DNA of 46,288 nucleotides from Candidatus Poseidoniales archaeon (GTDB lineage: Archaea; Thermoplasmatota; Poseidoniia; Poseidoniales; Poseidoniaceae): positions 67,329 to 113,616 of the forward strand of contig QXXX01000073.1 of assembly GCA_009887195.1 (NCBI GenBank), in the 5' to 3' direction. Below, piece by piece: positions 9,664 to 18,227 of the stretch (position 1 is its first letter; every line of letters begins with the position of its first letter). A program made the translations under genes and the position numbers. The notes under the pieces were generated by a model. The model was not told where the DNA came from, did not search any database, and saw only the letters and a list, made by a program, of their open reading frames with translations.

Positions 9664-10512
9664 ATGGGCGGCCTAGCTAGGGGCGGTCATGCCCCGGTTT
9701 TGATAACCTTCATGATGGGGTCAAGTGCGATAATTATCGGCATCCTAATAGATTCATTAAACGGCTTAATTCACTTGTTTGGCGTACTATGCTGGATGAT
9801 GGCGGCCTTTTTCGCTAACTTTTGGCGAGATCCAGACCGAAAAATACCCAAAGACGAGGGAATACTTGTCTCACCAGCAGATGGCCATGTAATGTTTGTA
9901 AGAAGAGAGCGAGCAACAGGTAGGAGACCTTCAAGCGGGGAGATGGGCAGCGACAGAATAGAATCTGACAAATTAACTGGTCCATGGTATCCAGAACCAA
10001 TTGAACAACCGCTATCATTTGCGACAGAGCAGCGCTTTGAATCTGTACCGGCTGGCGAAGAATCAGAAAATGATGTATATCGCGTGGCTATTTTCATGTC
10101 GCCTCTCGATGTTCATGTCAACCGTTCACCATGTTCGGGAGTTATTGAAAGAATGGAACATAGAACTGGTCAAGGCCGTCGTAGAGGCCCATTCTTACCG
10201 GCCATGAAAAAGGAAAGCGAGCATAATGAGCGTGTTAGAACAGTCATACTTGCTGAGGGAGCCTACAGAATTGAAGTTTGCCAAATATCAGGGGCGCTAG
10301 CTAGAACTATTGTGCCATGGACTGGAATAGATGATAAATTAAGACGAGGCCAGCGGTATGGGATGATACGGTTAGGTTCTAGAGTTGATGTTAGAGTGCC
10401 GGCTAAATTGTTCACTCCGTCCGTAGAATCGGCTGAGTCTGGTAATCCAGAGTATCCAAAAGGTCAGTTTGTCCAAGCGGGCTCAAGTATTCTATTCAAC
10501 CCAGTGATGTGA
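9664..10512 (+). CDS. Pyruvoyl-dependent phosphatidylserine/archaetidylserine decarboxylase
   Basis: 282 residues. It should decarboxylate archaetidylserine to archaetidylethanolamine at the membrane. An N-terminal hydrophobic stretch (~10-55) gives one or two membrane segments. The core follows: FWRDPDRKIP, then SPADGHV (active-site Asp), then SPLDVHVNRSP with the conserved His. The self-cleavage motif is RLGSRVDV with Ser239 as the future pyruvoyl group; this corresponds to the FGSR motif of short-form enzymes, with Leu for Phe. Residues ~80-135 form a charged, Pro/Ser-rich insertion that short bacterial and archaeal forms (~200-220 residues) normally lack. The alternative substrate, phosphatidylserine, is less likely in an archaeon. 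The matching serine synthase gene is not in the window. Confidence 0.85.
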   Translation: MGGLARGGHAPVLITFMMGSSAIIIGILIDSLNGLIHLFGVLCWMMAAFFANFWRDPDRKIPKDEGILVSPADGHVMFVRRERATGRRPSSGEMGSDRIESDKLTGPWYPEPIEQPLSFATEQRFESVPAGEESENDVYRVAIFMSPLDVHVNRSPCSGVIERMEHRTGQGRRRGPFLPAMKKESEHNERVRTVILAEGAYRIEVCQISGALARTIVPWTGIDDKLRRGQRYGMIRLGSRVDVRVPAKLFTPSVESAESGNPEYPKGQFVQAGSSILFNPVM

Positions 10513-10516
10513 TTAG

Positions 10517-11683
10517 ATGGCCAATAATATATCGTTAACTTTAGTCGGTGGTAATGAAAAACCTGCCAAAATACATCATTTAGTCAAAGCTCCAGCAAAT
10601 ACGCCTTGGGCGCTAGCAAAGCAACAATCATGGGATGCAAATCATCCAGCAACTGTTTATGTGACGCCAGAGACCCTGCCAGATGGTACTCCTTGTAGTG
10701 CTGTTACCGTGATACTTAGGACCAAAGGCTGTCATTGGTGGTGGTCTAGTGGTTGCACTTTCTGTGGTTATTTTAACGATACAAGAGACGATGTGACCAA
10801 TGAGAATTTACATGCCCAATGGGAAGCTGCTAAAACCCAACACAATGGGTTTAAAGACCAAAAAATGGTCAAAATATACACTTCAGGCTCTCTATTAGAA
10901 GACCGTGAAATTCCCGTTGAGTTTCAAGAAACAGTTTTGCGAGAATGCCATGAAATGGATAAAGAATTAATCGTTGAAAGTCGATGCGAACAACTTACTG
11001 AGGAGAAGCTGTCCTGGGCTACAAAAATCAACCCCTCATTCACTGTGGCGGTTGGATTAGAGGCTTATGATGACGAAGTATTGCGTTTCCACGTCAACAA
11101 GGGATTCTCTACCAAAGCTTGGGACAAGGCCGTAGAAAATTTACGTAAGTACAACTTAAGGGTCAAAACATATCTAATGTTCAAACCGCCATTCATGAAC
11201 GAAGTTGACGCCCTTGAACATGGAGTAAGGTGGATAAAAGATGTAGCAGCTAAAAGCGATGAAATCTCAGTTAATCCGATGAATATTCAGCGCGGGACGG
11301 TTATTGACCGGCTGCATAGAAACAATGAGTACCGCCCACCGTGGCTGTGGTCGCTGGTTGAGATGATAAAACGGGCTCATCCGATAATTTATCCTGAGGG
11401 TGGAACCAATGGTTCAGACGATCAAGTTTGTCGCTTAATCATCCATCCAACAGCCGGAGGGAAAATCCGTGGAGCCCATAATTGCGGCACTTGTGACAAA
11501 TTTGTAGTCGCAGCCATTGAACGCTATGCAGTATCAGGAGATCTAAGGGAATTCAACGGTTTGTCATGTGAGTGTGAAGCAATTTGGCAGCAGGAATTAG
11601 CCTTGGAGTCAGCCCTTCCGTTGCCGTTGGGGATCTCAAGACCGCGCCGAGGCAATCGTATCGAGAATCTTCGTTCCCTATGA
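10517..11683 (+). CDS. Archaeosine-type radical SAM enzyme (RaSEA family)
   Basis: 388 residues, matching the RaSEA family. That enzyme converts the lysine adduct left by ArcS on preQ0-modified tRNA position 15 into archaeosine. The radical SAM cluster motif is GCHWWWSSGCTFCGYF with Cys72, Cys80 and Cys83, a C-x7-C-x2-C spacing unlike the usual CxxxCxxC. Further family marks are NIQRGT, YRPPWLWSLVEM and a C-terminal GAHNCGTCDK that could bind a second metal. The gene follows the decarboxylase gene with only 4 bases between them. ArcS is not visible here. An older name for the family is Elp3/MiaB-like TIGR01210. The family assignment is from memory of motifs; the tRNA role follows from it. Confidence 0.75.
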   Translation: MANNISLTLVGGNEKPAKIHHLVKAPANTPWALAKQQSWDANHPATVYVTPETLPDGTPCSAVTVILRTKGCHWWWSSGCTFCGYFNDTRDDVTNENLHAQWEAAKTQHNGFKDQKMVKIYTSGSLLEDREIPVEFQETVLRECHEMDKELIVESRCEQLTEEKLSWATKINPSFTVAVGLEAYDDEVLRFHVNKGFSTKAWDKAVENLRKYNLRVKTYLMFKPPFMNEVDALEHGVRWIKDVAAKSDEISVNPMNIQRGTVIDRLHRNNEYRPPWLWSLVEMIKRAHPIIYPEGGTNGSDDQVCRLIIHPTAGGKIRGAHNCGTCDKFVVAAIERYAVSGDLREFNGLSCECEAIWQQELALESALPLPLGISRPRRGNRIENLRSL

Positions 11684-11740
11684 TGACTTTTTCCTGCTAA
11701 TCTAGTGAATGTTTATCACCACTCTGCCGGTGGCTTGGAA

Positions 11741-11757
11741 TGACCCCTTCGGGGTCA
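11741..11757. terminator. 7-bp hairpin with TTC loop between two operons
   Basis: TGACCCC-TTC-GGGGTCA is a perfect 7-bp stem in the 88-base gap between the RaSEA-like gene and the small membrane protein gene, ending 14 bases before the ATG at 11772. No T-run follows, so it is not a standard terminator; it could equally be an attenuator or a processing site in the leader of the next operon. Confidence 0.35.
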
Positions 11758-11771
11758 ATGGGTGAGATGAA

Positions 11772-12041
11772 ATGAATAACTCAATATTGCCGGATGTAAC
11801 GGTCGGAACTGGCCAACCATCCATGGGACGAGTAGCACTTACACTGATGTTTGTTGGTGTGTTTGGATTATTTGCTTTATTTGCCAATGTATTTGGCTGG
11901 GACGCAATGCCTATTCTGGGTGATGTTGTACCGTTTATTGGTAATCTCGGTGGCAGCGGAATTTGGTATTATTTAGTTGGAATTCTTATTGGAATTGGAG
12001 TCGTAGTTGCGACATTAATCGGCGAGGTAATCGTCGAATAA
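11772..12041 (+). CDS. Small two-helix membrane protein, partner of the oxidase-like protein
   Basis: 89 residues with two hydrophobic helices: roughly residues 17-38 (VALTLMFVGVFGLFALFANVF) and 62-86. There are no cysteines or histidines, so no evident cofactor site. The ATG follows GGGTGAG. The gene ends 13 bases before the large oxidase-like gene, so they are almost certainly cotranscribed and may form a membrane complex. Small hydrophobic subunits are common beside heme-copper oxidase subunit I genes, but I cannot match this one to a named family. Confidence 0.75.
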   Translation: MNNSILPDVTVGTGQPSMGRVALTLMFVGVFGLFALFANVFGWDAMPILGDVVPFIGNLGGSGIWYYLVGILIGIGVVVATLIGEVIVE

Positions 12042-12054
12042 AGGGGTTTAGAAT

Positions 12055-14241
12055 ATGGAACCAATTTTCATTTCAGCAGCAATATTACTAGCGACACTAT
12101 TGGTCGTTTCCTATTATGTAACCAACGGCGTTGGAACAATGGGAGTGCCATTGAGGCAATTTGCCTTATTTTTGATGAATAAGGCTCCAGTTGGATTAGT
12201 TGATCTATTCAAAGACGAACCTGGAAGCGGCAGTAGGACTTGGATGAAATTTGGAACAGGATGGTTTATTCTCACTGTAATTAGTAGTTTTATTGCCATA
12301 TGGCATAATTACGACCCAACTGCTTTGGACTCATTGGCTAGTATAGGATGGTCATATGATGACGGTTCAGCCTTAGCAGACTTCACATCTGCTGTGATGT
12401 TGATATCCTTCACCTATCTGGTGATAGGAGGGTGCTTGGTTGCAGTCGCTCGTGCAGGCAACAATCGTTTGGCCAGTGAAGCAAGTGCTTCAATGGTTGC
12501 TGTATTGTATACTGCTTCACTTTCATTTAATCTAATTTTAATCCCAATAATCTTCAATTTTGCCGACATTGCAGATGCGGAAACCATTAGAGATTTAATT
12601 TCCTTAATGGTAAACTATGTTGTTTCAAGCCTATTGTTTACCGCACTGCTAATGAATGTGTTAGCGACCTATTCACAACGTGATGACGGGTCTACTTCAG
12701 TAACTGCTTGGTTCCTCATTATGGCTATAGTGTCCAAATTAATCGCTTCAATGTATTACGTAATAGGAGAGGCAACAGATAATACCCAAATGGTTTGGAT
12801 GTCAGAGCGTGTGCTTGAGGGTTGGGTTCCACTCGCTTTGATGTTCGCCTTAGCATACCACGTAATCCCTCATGCGGCAACGGCTCCTATTTGGTCAGGT
12901 TCTTTACTAAAAGCAAATATGGTTCTGCTGTTTTTAACAGTCCCACCATTCTTCATGACCTCTGCAGACGCCGGAGAGTTACTACAAAATGTTGGAGCAC
13001 TACTGCTGACATTCTCTCTACTGCCCTTATTTGCCGGTTCAGTAAATCTTCTAGCAACTGCTTCGTCTAACTCTAGTGGCGTACTAAAAAACCCAGGAGC
13101 CTTGTCGGCAACATTAGCAATGTTCTTGTTGCCAATATTTGCTGTTGGCAGTTACTTTACCGCCATGGACACCTTCACTGGCACTAACCAAATGTTAACA
13201 ATGTCCTCTACTATTGATAACGGATTTATGTACACTGTTGGAGGATTAATGATGCTATCTGCAATCTTCTCGTCTTACCCATTAGCAACTGGAAACAAAC
13301 TAGCCGAGCCATCAAGAGCAAACATGTCTGTGTGGTTTATGATGCTAGGTGGTCTAACCGCAACAATCACTATGTTGATTGGTGACTTTACCTCAAAGGC
13401 AGTATTAGATTCGGGAGTTGAAGATGTAGTTGCTTCAACATCAGGATTTTACCTGGTTGCTGCAGCTATGTTTTACCTTGTGCCTATCTCTGCTATTCTA
13501 GCAACGTTAGTTTTGATCAGAACCGGTACTTCATCACAGAAAATCGCCGAAGTTGGCTCTAAAATTTCTGATGTAGAAACATATACTCTAGTCGAAGGAA
13601 CTAGCACCACTATTCAACAATTATTAGGTCGTGGAGTTGGTGTAAACACTAATTTGGTAATTGGTGATGCAACCGAGGACGAAGGGGGCTCAACAGTAAT
13701 AGCCGTCTCTGCAACCTTGCACAACGACGAAATTACCGAATTCCCAGAAGAAGATCCTGTAGATGAAGCACATGAAGAGGATAAAGGTCCTGCTAAGGAA
13801 TTGATGATGCTAGTTGATTATCTAAAGAACAGCGGTCAAACAGTATTCGACTTCTTCAAATCTATTGACTTAGATAACTCGGGTAGTATAGACGGATTCG
13901 AGTTTCAACAAGCTTTGCTAAACAGTGACGTAGGGGATTTTCCCCCGTGGGAAGTAGACGAACTCGTGGCTGCCATTGATCTTGATAGCGATGGAAACAT
14001 CAATCTTCCAGAGTTAGATATTGCTTTAGCAAAGATTGCAGCAGCATACGGTTCACCAGAGCCAAAAGATGGAGAAGATGCAGAAGATGCAGAAGATGCA
14101 GAAGATGAGGCCAGTAATGAACTCTCAAAAACCGATCTAGGTAAACTAAAGAAAGCAGAGTTAGTATCTATTGCTAAAGAGAAAGGCGTTGCAGCAACAG
14201 GAACAAAGGCCGAATTAGTGGCTGCAATATTAGGCGAATGA
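12055..14241 (+). CDS. Heme-copper-oxidase-subunit-I-like membrane protein without metal ligands, with EF-hand pair and SAP-like tail
   Basis: 728 residues. Residues 1-490 form about 12 membrane helices and resemble the CcoN/NorB branch of heme-copper oxidases. 'LADFTSAVM' at 108-115 aligns with the CcoN 'LRPLHTSAV' heme-ligand helix, and 'YHVIPHAATAPIW' at 268-280 with 'YYFIPKxAGRPVY'. The expected ligands are missing: the heme-ligand His becomes Phe110, the Cu-ligand His of the GHN motif becomes about Arg252, and the HH pair becomes Phe299-Phe300. Only three histidines (84, 269, 273) occur in the membrane part and no HxH exists. Residues ~605-655 contain two canonical 12-residue EF-hand loops (DLDNSGSIDGFE, DLDSDGNINLPE). 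A Glu/Asp/Ala repeat follows at 673-684, then a SAP/HeH-like helix-hairpin (~690-727). Redox catalysis therefore looks impossible; a calcium-responsive membrane role is inference. Confidence 0.7.
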   Translation: MEPIFISAAILLATLLVVSYYVTNGVGTMGVPLRQFALFLMNKAPVGLVDLFKDEPGSGSRTWMKFGTGWFILTVISSFIAIWHNYDPTALDSLASIGWSYDDGSALADFTSAVMLISFTYLVIGGCLVAVARAGNNRLASEASASMVAVLYTASLSFNLILIPIIFNFADIADAETIRDLISLMVNYVVSSLLFTALLMNVLATYSQRDDGSTSVTAWFLIMAIVSKLIASMYYVIGEATDNTQMVWMSERVLEGWVPLALMFALAYHVIPHAATAPIWSGSLLKANMVLLFLTVPPFFMTSADAGELLQNVGALLLTFSLLPLFAGSVNLLATASSNSSGVLKNPGALSATLAMFLLPIFAVGSYFTAMDTFTGTNQMLTMSSTIDNGFMYTVGGLMMLSAIFSSYPLATGNKLAEPSRANMSVWFMMLGGLTATITMLIGDFTSKAVLDSGVEDVVASTSGFYLVAAAMFYLVPISAILATLVLIRTGTSSQKIAEVGSKISDVETYTLVEGTSTTIQQLLGRGVGVNTNLVIGDATEDEGGSTVIAVSATLHNDEITEFPEEDPVDEAHEEDKGPAKELMMLVDYLKNSGQTVFDFFKSIDLDNSGSIDGFEFQQALLNSDVGDFPPWEVDELVAAIDLDSDGNINLPELDIALAKIAAAYGSPEPKDGEDAEDAEDAEDEASNELSKTDLGKLKKAELVSIAKEKGVAATGTKAELVAAILGE
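14074..14109 (+). repeat. Tandem 9-bp repeat, about four copies, inside the oxidase-like gene
   Basis: GAAGATGCA is repeated three times exactly, then a fourth copy ends in GAG. It encodes an Glu-Asp-Ala linker between the EF-hands and the SAP-like tail. The unit keeps the frame, so copy number could vary between strains without breaking the gene. Confidence 0.75.
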
Positions 14242-14254
14242 TGGAAGATTTCCT

Positions 14255-15535
14255 ATGAAAATTGGCCTAGTCGGCAAGCCTAATGTTGGTAAATCAACAT
14301 TTTTTTCATCCGCAACACTCGCCAAAGTTGATATTGCCAATTATCCATTCTGTACCATTGAACCGAATGTTGGTGTCGCATTTATTTCTGCAAGACTCGA
14401 CTGTCCGTGTAAAGAACTACGGCAACGCTACGAGGCAGATGGGCGTTTAGCGCCTATTTCTCTAGATGATACACGTAAAGGAAGTATTTGCCAACCCCGG
14501 ACCGGTGATTGTATTGGTTTCAAGCGCTTAGTACCCTGTTATCTTGTTGATGTAGCAGGTTTGGTACCTGGGGCTAGTGAGGGGAGGGGTCGAGGAAACG
14601 CATTCCTTGCTGACTTGTCCAACTGTGATGCACTTATTCAAGTGGTTGATGCTGCCGGAACCACGGATATCGAAGGAAACCCAAAGGCAGTGGAACAAGA
14701 TTCAATCGCTGCTGCCAAATCGGTACAGCAAGAAATTGATTTCCTTTCAAAGGAGTTGGACAATTGGATTCTAGGTCTACTAAAAGAAAGTTGGGCTCGA
14801 GGTGTAAGGAGAGTACAATCAGAAGGAGAAAAAGGAATTTTGAGTTTTTTACATGAGAAATTAACCGGGCTTGGTTCCTCAATAGTATTAGTTACAAGGG
14901 GATTTGAATCATTTAAACAACAGAATAAAGATTCTAGCCCCCCTTGGGATTGGAGTAGCGAAACCCTTGGTTTACTAGCGACTTGTCTTAGAAGCGAATT
15001 GTTTCCAATCCACATTGCGGCTAATAAATTCGACATGTCTCCCGAAGGAGTAATTGCGAAACTACAGGCTAATGGAATAATAATTCCTTGTATGGCAGAC
15101 ATGGAATTAGCATTGATGCGAGCAGCATCAGCAGGTATAATCGACTATCAATCTGGTAAATCCTCTTTTGAAATTCTTCAGCAAGAAAATTTGAACCCAA
15201 AACAGATTGAAGCACTAGAAAAAATGAGTCAAAAATTAACTTCTAGCGGGTCTACTGGAGTTTCTGACATAATAGACAAGGTATTATTTGATCAATTAGA
15301 CCATATCGTAGTTTATCCTGTTCAAGATGAAGGCCAATGGACCGACGGTGATGGAAAGGTACTTCCTGATGCTTTTGTAGTACCAGTTGGAATGGCTGCA
15401 AAGGAATTAGCATACATGGTCCACAGTGACCTAGGGGACGGCTTTATCAAAGGAGTTGATGGGCGTTCCCGAAGAGCTGTTGGTTCAGATTATCAGTTAA
15501 GCGACGGTGACGTACTTAAGATTCATTCCAAATAA
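14255..15535 (+). CDS. OBG/YchF-like GTPase with C-terminal TGS domain
   Basis: 426 residues. The G1 loop GKPNVGKST is at residues 7-15, and the G3 region DVAGLVPGASEGRGRGNAFL is diagnostic of the Obg/YchF/DRG group. The N-linked metal-chelating stretch CPCKELRQRYEADGR matches the archaeal/eukaryal YchF-like branch (yeast Ygr210-type), not bacterial YchF. A helical insert precedes the G4-like NKFDMS motif. The last ~90 residues form a TGS domain ending SDGDVLKIHSK. The likely role is ribosome-associated, as for homologues, but its target is unknown. It starts 13 bases after the oxidase-like gene behind GGAAG, suggesting a shared transcript. Its stop abuts the convergent zinc-ribbon gene with no spacer. 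Confidence 0.88.
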   Translation: MKIGLVGKPNVGKSTFFSSATLAKVDIANYPFCTIEPNVGVAFISARLDCPCKELRQRYEADGRLAPISLDDTRKGSICQPRTGDCIGFKRLVPCYLVDVAGLVPGASEGRGRGNAFLADLSNCDALIQVVDAAGTTDIEGNPKAVEQDSIAAAKSVQQEIDFLSKELDNWILGLLKESWARGVRRVQSEGEKGILSFLHEKLTGLGSSIVLVTRGFESFKQQNKDSSPPWDWSSETLGLLATCLRSELFPIHIAANKFDMSPEGVIAKLQANGIIIPCMADMELALMRAASAGIIDYQSGKSSFEILQQENLNPKQIEALEKMSQKLTSSGSTGVSDIIDKVLFDQLDHIVVYPVQDEGQWTDGDGKVLPDAFVVPVGMAAKELAYMVHSDLGDGFIKGVDGRSRRAVGSDYQLSDGDVLKIHSK

Positions 15536-15922
15536 TCAGTGACCCTTTGGTCTTTCATAATTTGGTGTGAGTCTTGCGAGATTCCCAGCAAAGTGAGCTC
15601 CCCTTATGAAAAACCAAACAGGCGCAAACAACGTCAAACCGATCAAAACAATCAAGAAATAAATTCCCCAAGGGTCTACTGAACTGATGAACATGCCCCA
15701 AAGTGTCCAAAGGACTGGAATGTAGAGAAACATACTGTATCTTCTTGCAACCAATGACAGCCTTGCATTACGTAATTTTTCATTATAGAGGTTTTCTATT
15801 TCCTCTTCTGAAGCCATTTTACGGTCTACAGCACAACGAATACAAACTTGAGCACGTGGACCATTTCCGTGAATGAATTGGTCTCTAGAAAAAGTTCCCA
15901 AACAGAACCTGCATGTCGGCAT
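15536..15922 (-). CDS. Zinc-ribbon protein with two membrane helices
   Basis: 128 residues. Two CxxC knuckles, Cys4/Cys7 and Cys27/Cys30, form a likely N-terminal zinc ribbon. A charged helix (~35-60) leads into two membrane segments, about 63-82 and 87-108 (IYFLIVLIGLTLFAPVWFF). The cytoplasmic zinc ribbon plus hairpin topology is common in uncharacterised archaeal proteins. The ATG follows GAGGGAG. It lies 37 bases downstream of the PabBA gene and is probably the last gene of that operon. Function unknown. Confidence 0.7.
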   Translation of the reverse strand: MPTCRFCLGTFSRDQFIHGNGPRAQVCIRCAVDRKMASEEEIENLYNEKLRNARLSLVARRYSMFLYIPVLWTLWGMFISSVDPWGIYFLIVLIGLTLFAPVWFFIRGAHFAGNLARLTPNYERPKGH

Positions 15923-15959
15923 GTAACTCCCTCATGTTACCGGAAATGGTCTTGATTCT

Positions 15960-18227
15960 TCAAGCATCCGATTGAAGTTCCAAGAATGAACTGAATATTT
16001 GCAATCCGTTCGAGGAACCGATTGACTCTGGATGAAATTGAACACTGTGTATATTTTTAGATTTGTGACGCAGACCCATTATCGCACCGCTTTCATCGAA
16101 TATATTTGGCACTAATTCATGTTTCTTCGTTTGGGTTATGAGTAACGAGTTATATCTGACATAAGTTCCAGATTTGCTAGAGTTAACAAATAGCCCGGAA
16201 TTATCACTTTGACAGGTAACAGGAGAGCCATGAACCGCTCCATTAGGATCTTTGATGAGTTGGTAACCATCAGATATTCCCAATGCTTGGTGCCCTAAAC
16301 AAATACCTAGTAACGGAATTTTCAAATCTTCTTCGAGGCATAGTTTAGCCATTGTCATGGTTAATTCTGAATCTTGTGGTTTTCCAGGCCCGGGCCCGAT
16401 TATGATGTGTGAAGGCTGAAACTGGTTCAAAACCTCCAAAAGGTAGCCATAATTACTCAATTGGTTAGCACTTTCATCCCTACCGTTTATGATACATACT
16501 TCTCGACCTAGACCGGCAATTGCATGAGCGATGTTGAGGGTGAATGAATCCAAATTATCAATAATTAATACTCGGCCTTTGAGTAACTCTAACTCAGCGG
16601 GAATATTGGTGATAGTGGAAATATTTCCAGTTTTTTGATATTCAAACATATTCTCAATTTCTAATGAAGTTCGTTCTAACTTCCCAACATTTGTCTTATT
16701 AAAATCAGGTGGCAGCCAGCCACATACCTTCCTAATGGCTTGGGATTTCCAAATTGATTCCTCTACTTCATTTTCAGGATTTGATCTAATTGTGATGCCG
16801 CCCCCAGCTCCAACTTTGCCATGCCATTGTTTGCCACTTCTACGAGCCTCAAGAGTCCGAATCAAAATGTTCCAAGAGCAATCTCCAGAGTGAGGTTGAA
16901 ACCAACCCGCAGAGCCGGTCCAAAATGAACGGTTTTGTTGTTCAATTTGATCAATTACCGCACAAACCATTGTTTTGGGGCATCCAGTGATACTTCCACC
17001 TGGGAATAAATTACCAAACGCATCGGCACTGGTTTTGGTTTGGGCAAGCTGTCCGCCGATATGTGAGACTAGGTGATGGACATTGGCATATGATTCAACA
17101 TCAAAGCGAGAGATATTAACCGTTCCAACATCACATATAGAAGACAATTCATTGCGCATCAAATCAACCAACATACGATGCTCAGATCTCTCCTTAATAT
17201 CGGCAATCATAGATGCGATCATAGCAAGATCTTCAGATTGATTGCTTCCTCTAGTAACAGTTCCTTTTATTGGGGCGGTAGAAATTTTACCGTTGCATGC
17301 TCTTAGCATGGTTTCTGGTGAAGATGACACAATAGCCAAATCTAGGTCGTGGGCTTCAATAAATATTGAAAACGGAGCAGGATTGACAAGGCATAATCTC
17401 TGAAATATGGTCAGGGGTGATTCAACTAAACTACCAGACCAAAACCGACCAAAGTTTACTTGATACAATACCCCCTCAGCAATGGCTTGTTTTATTTTTT
17501 CAATACTAGTAACGTGTTCTAAATCAGAAAGCGACGATTGTTCCACAGAATTATTGGGCAACTGTTCATCAATCTGATAATTAATTTCACGATTATTAAT
17601 AGTTTTCAAAACTAGATTAACCCATTTAGAATTAGTCCCTTCAACTCGATATTCATTTGATGATTTCGAATGAATGATATAATTTTCAATAAGCCACATA
17701 ACAGCAATGATGTCCCCTTCATTTGGCACATTTTCAAGATTCAGTGGCTGAGTCCATTGGACAAAATCATATGATATTGCACCAGACCAAAAGGGCCCAT
17801 TGGGTAATAGATCAGTTTCTTTATCGAAAAATTCCACATCCGGAGTTAGATCGGTTAATTGTTCAAATAAATCTGCTATATTATTTGCCGAAATTATGTT
17901 GGCATGATACCAGCAACCATGCTTCCATTCTTCCACCTCAGCAATGAAATTTAGTTTTTGATAATCGAGTTCTATTTGGCCTGATAAAGCGTCGCCTTTT
18001 GGATTGGTTTTGATTGATGAAGGTTGTTTTATCACTACTCTAGTTTTACTTGGCCCACATAATATGGAATTACTAGCTAAATGGGTGACTGGGCCCCCAG
18101 AATTCATAATTATGAGGTCGCGAGAACCGAATTCTATCGCTTCATTACCAAGTAATTGACCATCTATCAAGATAGATGCCAACGCATTGATACCATCTAT
18201 TGTAGATACTCGCACATGTTTGTCCAA
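15960..18227 (-). CDS. pabB: Aminodeoxychorismate synthase, PabB-PabA fusion
   Basis: 755 residues joining a chorismate-binding (PabB) half and a glutamine amidotransferase (PabA) half. The first ~500 residues carry PIKGT, whose lysine distinguishes PabB from anthranilate synthase (PIAGT), plus PGGSITGCPK and KVGAGGGITIRSNPE. The last ~190 residues are a class I GATase: GPGPGKPQDS, the nucleophile Cys in GICLGHQ, and the HPE triad end (VQFHPES). It should make 4-amino-4-deoxychorismate from chorismate and glutamine. The order is synthase first, amidotransferase second. The start is a TTG at 18227, overlapping pabC by 31 bases; a GTG at 18215 is an alternative and neither has a good ribosome-binding site. 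PabC next door supports PabB over TrpE. Confidence 0.87.
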   Translation of the reverse strand: MDKHVRVSTIDGINALASILIDGQLLGNEAIEFGSRDLIIMNSGGPVTHLASNSILCGPSKTRVVIKQPSSIKTNPKGDALSGQIELDYQKLNFIAEVEEWKHGCWYHANIISANNIADLFEQLTDLTPDVEFFDKETDLLPNGPFWSGAISYDFVQWTQPLNLENVPNEGDIIAVMWLIENYIIHSKSSNEYRVEGTNSKWVNLVLKTINNREINYQIDEQLPNNSVEQSSLSDLEHVTSIEKIKQAIAEGVLYQVNFGRFWSGSLVESPLTIFQRLCLVNPAPFSIFIEAHDLDLAIVSSSPETMLRACNGKISTAPIKGTVTRGSNQSEDLAMIASMIADIKERSEHRMLVDLMRNELSSICDVGTVNISRFDVESYANVHHLVSHIGGQLAQTKTSADAFGNLFPGGSITGCPKTMVCAVIDQIEQQNRSFWTGSAGWFQPHSGDCSWNILIRTLEARRSGKQWHGKVGAGGGITIRSNPENEVEESIWKSQAIRKVCGWLPPDFNKTNVGKLERTSLEIENMFEYQKTGNISTITNIPAELELLKGRVLIIDNLDSFTLNIAHAIAGLGREVCIINGRDESANQLSNYGYLLEVLNQFQPSHIIIGPGPGKPQDSELTMTMAKLCLEEDLKIPLLGICLGHQALGISDGYQLIKDPNGAVHGSPVTCQSDNSGLFVNSSKSGTYVRYNSLLITQTKKHELVPNIFDESGAIMGLRHKSKNIHSVQFHPESIGSSNGLQIFSSFLELQSDA

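Noticed and set aside
12055-14241. Functional cbb3-type oxidase or nitric oxide reductase
   Set aside because: No set of six ligand histidines exists, and no CcoO/CcoP or NorC gene is adjacent.
14638-15102. 154-residue minus-strand frame inside the YchF-like gene
   Set aside because: It lies antisense within a well-supported conserved gene.
15960-18227. Anthranilate synthase (TrpE-TrpG fusion)
   Set aside because: The chorismate site reads PIKGT with the PabB lysine, and a PabC-like gene overlaps it; TrpE would have PIAGT and tryptophan genes nearby.
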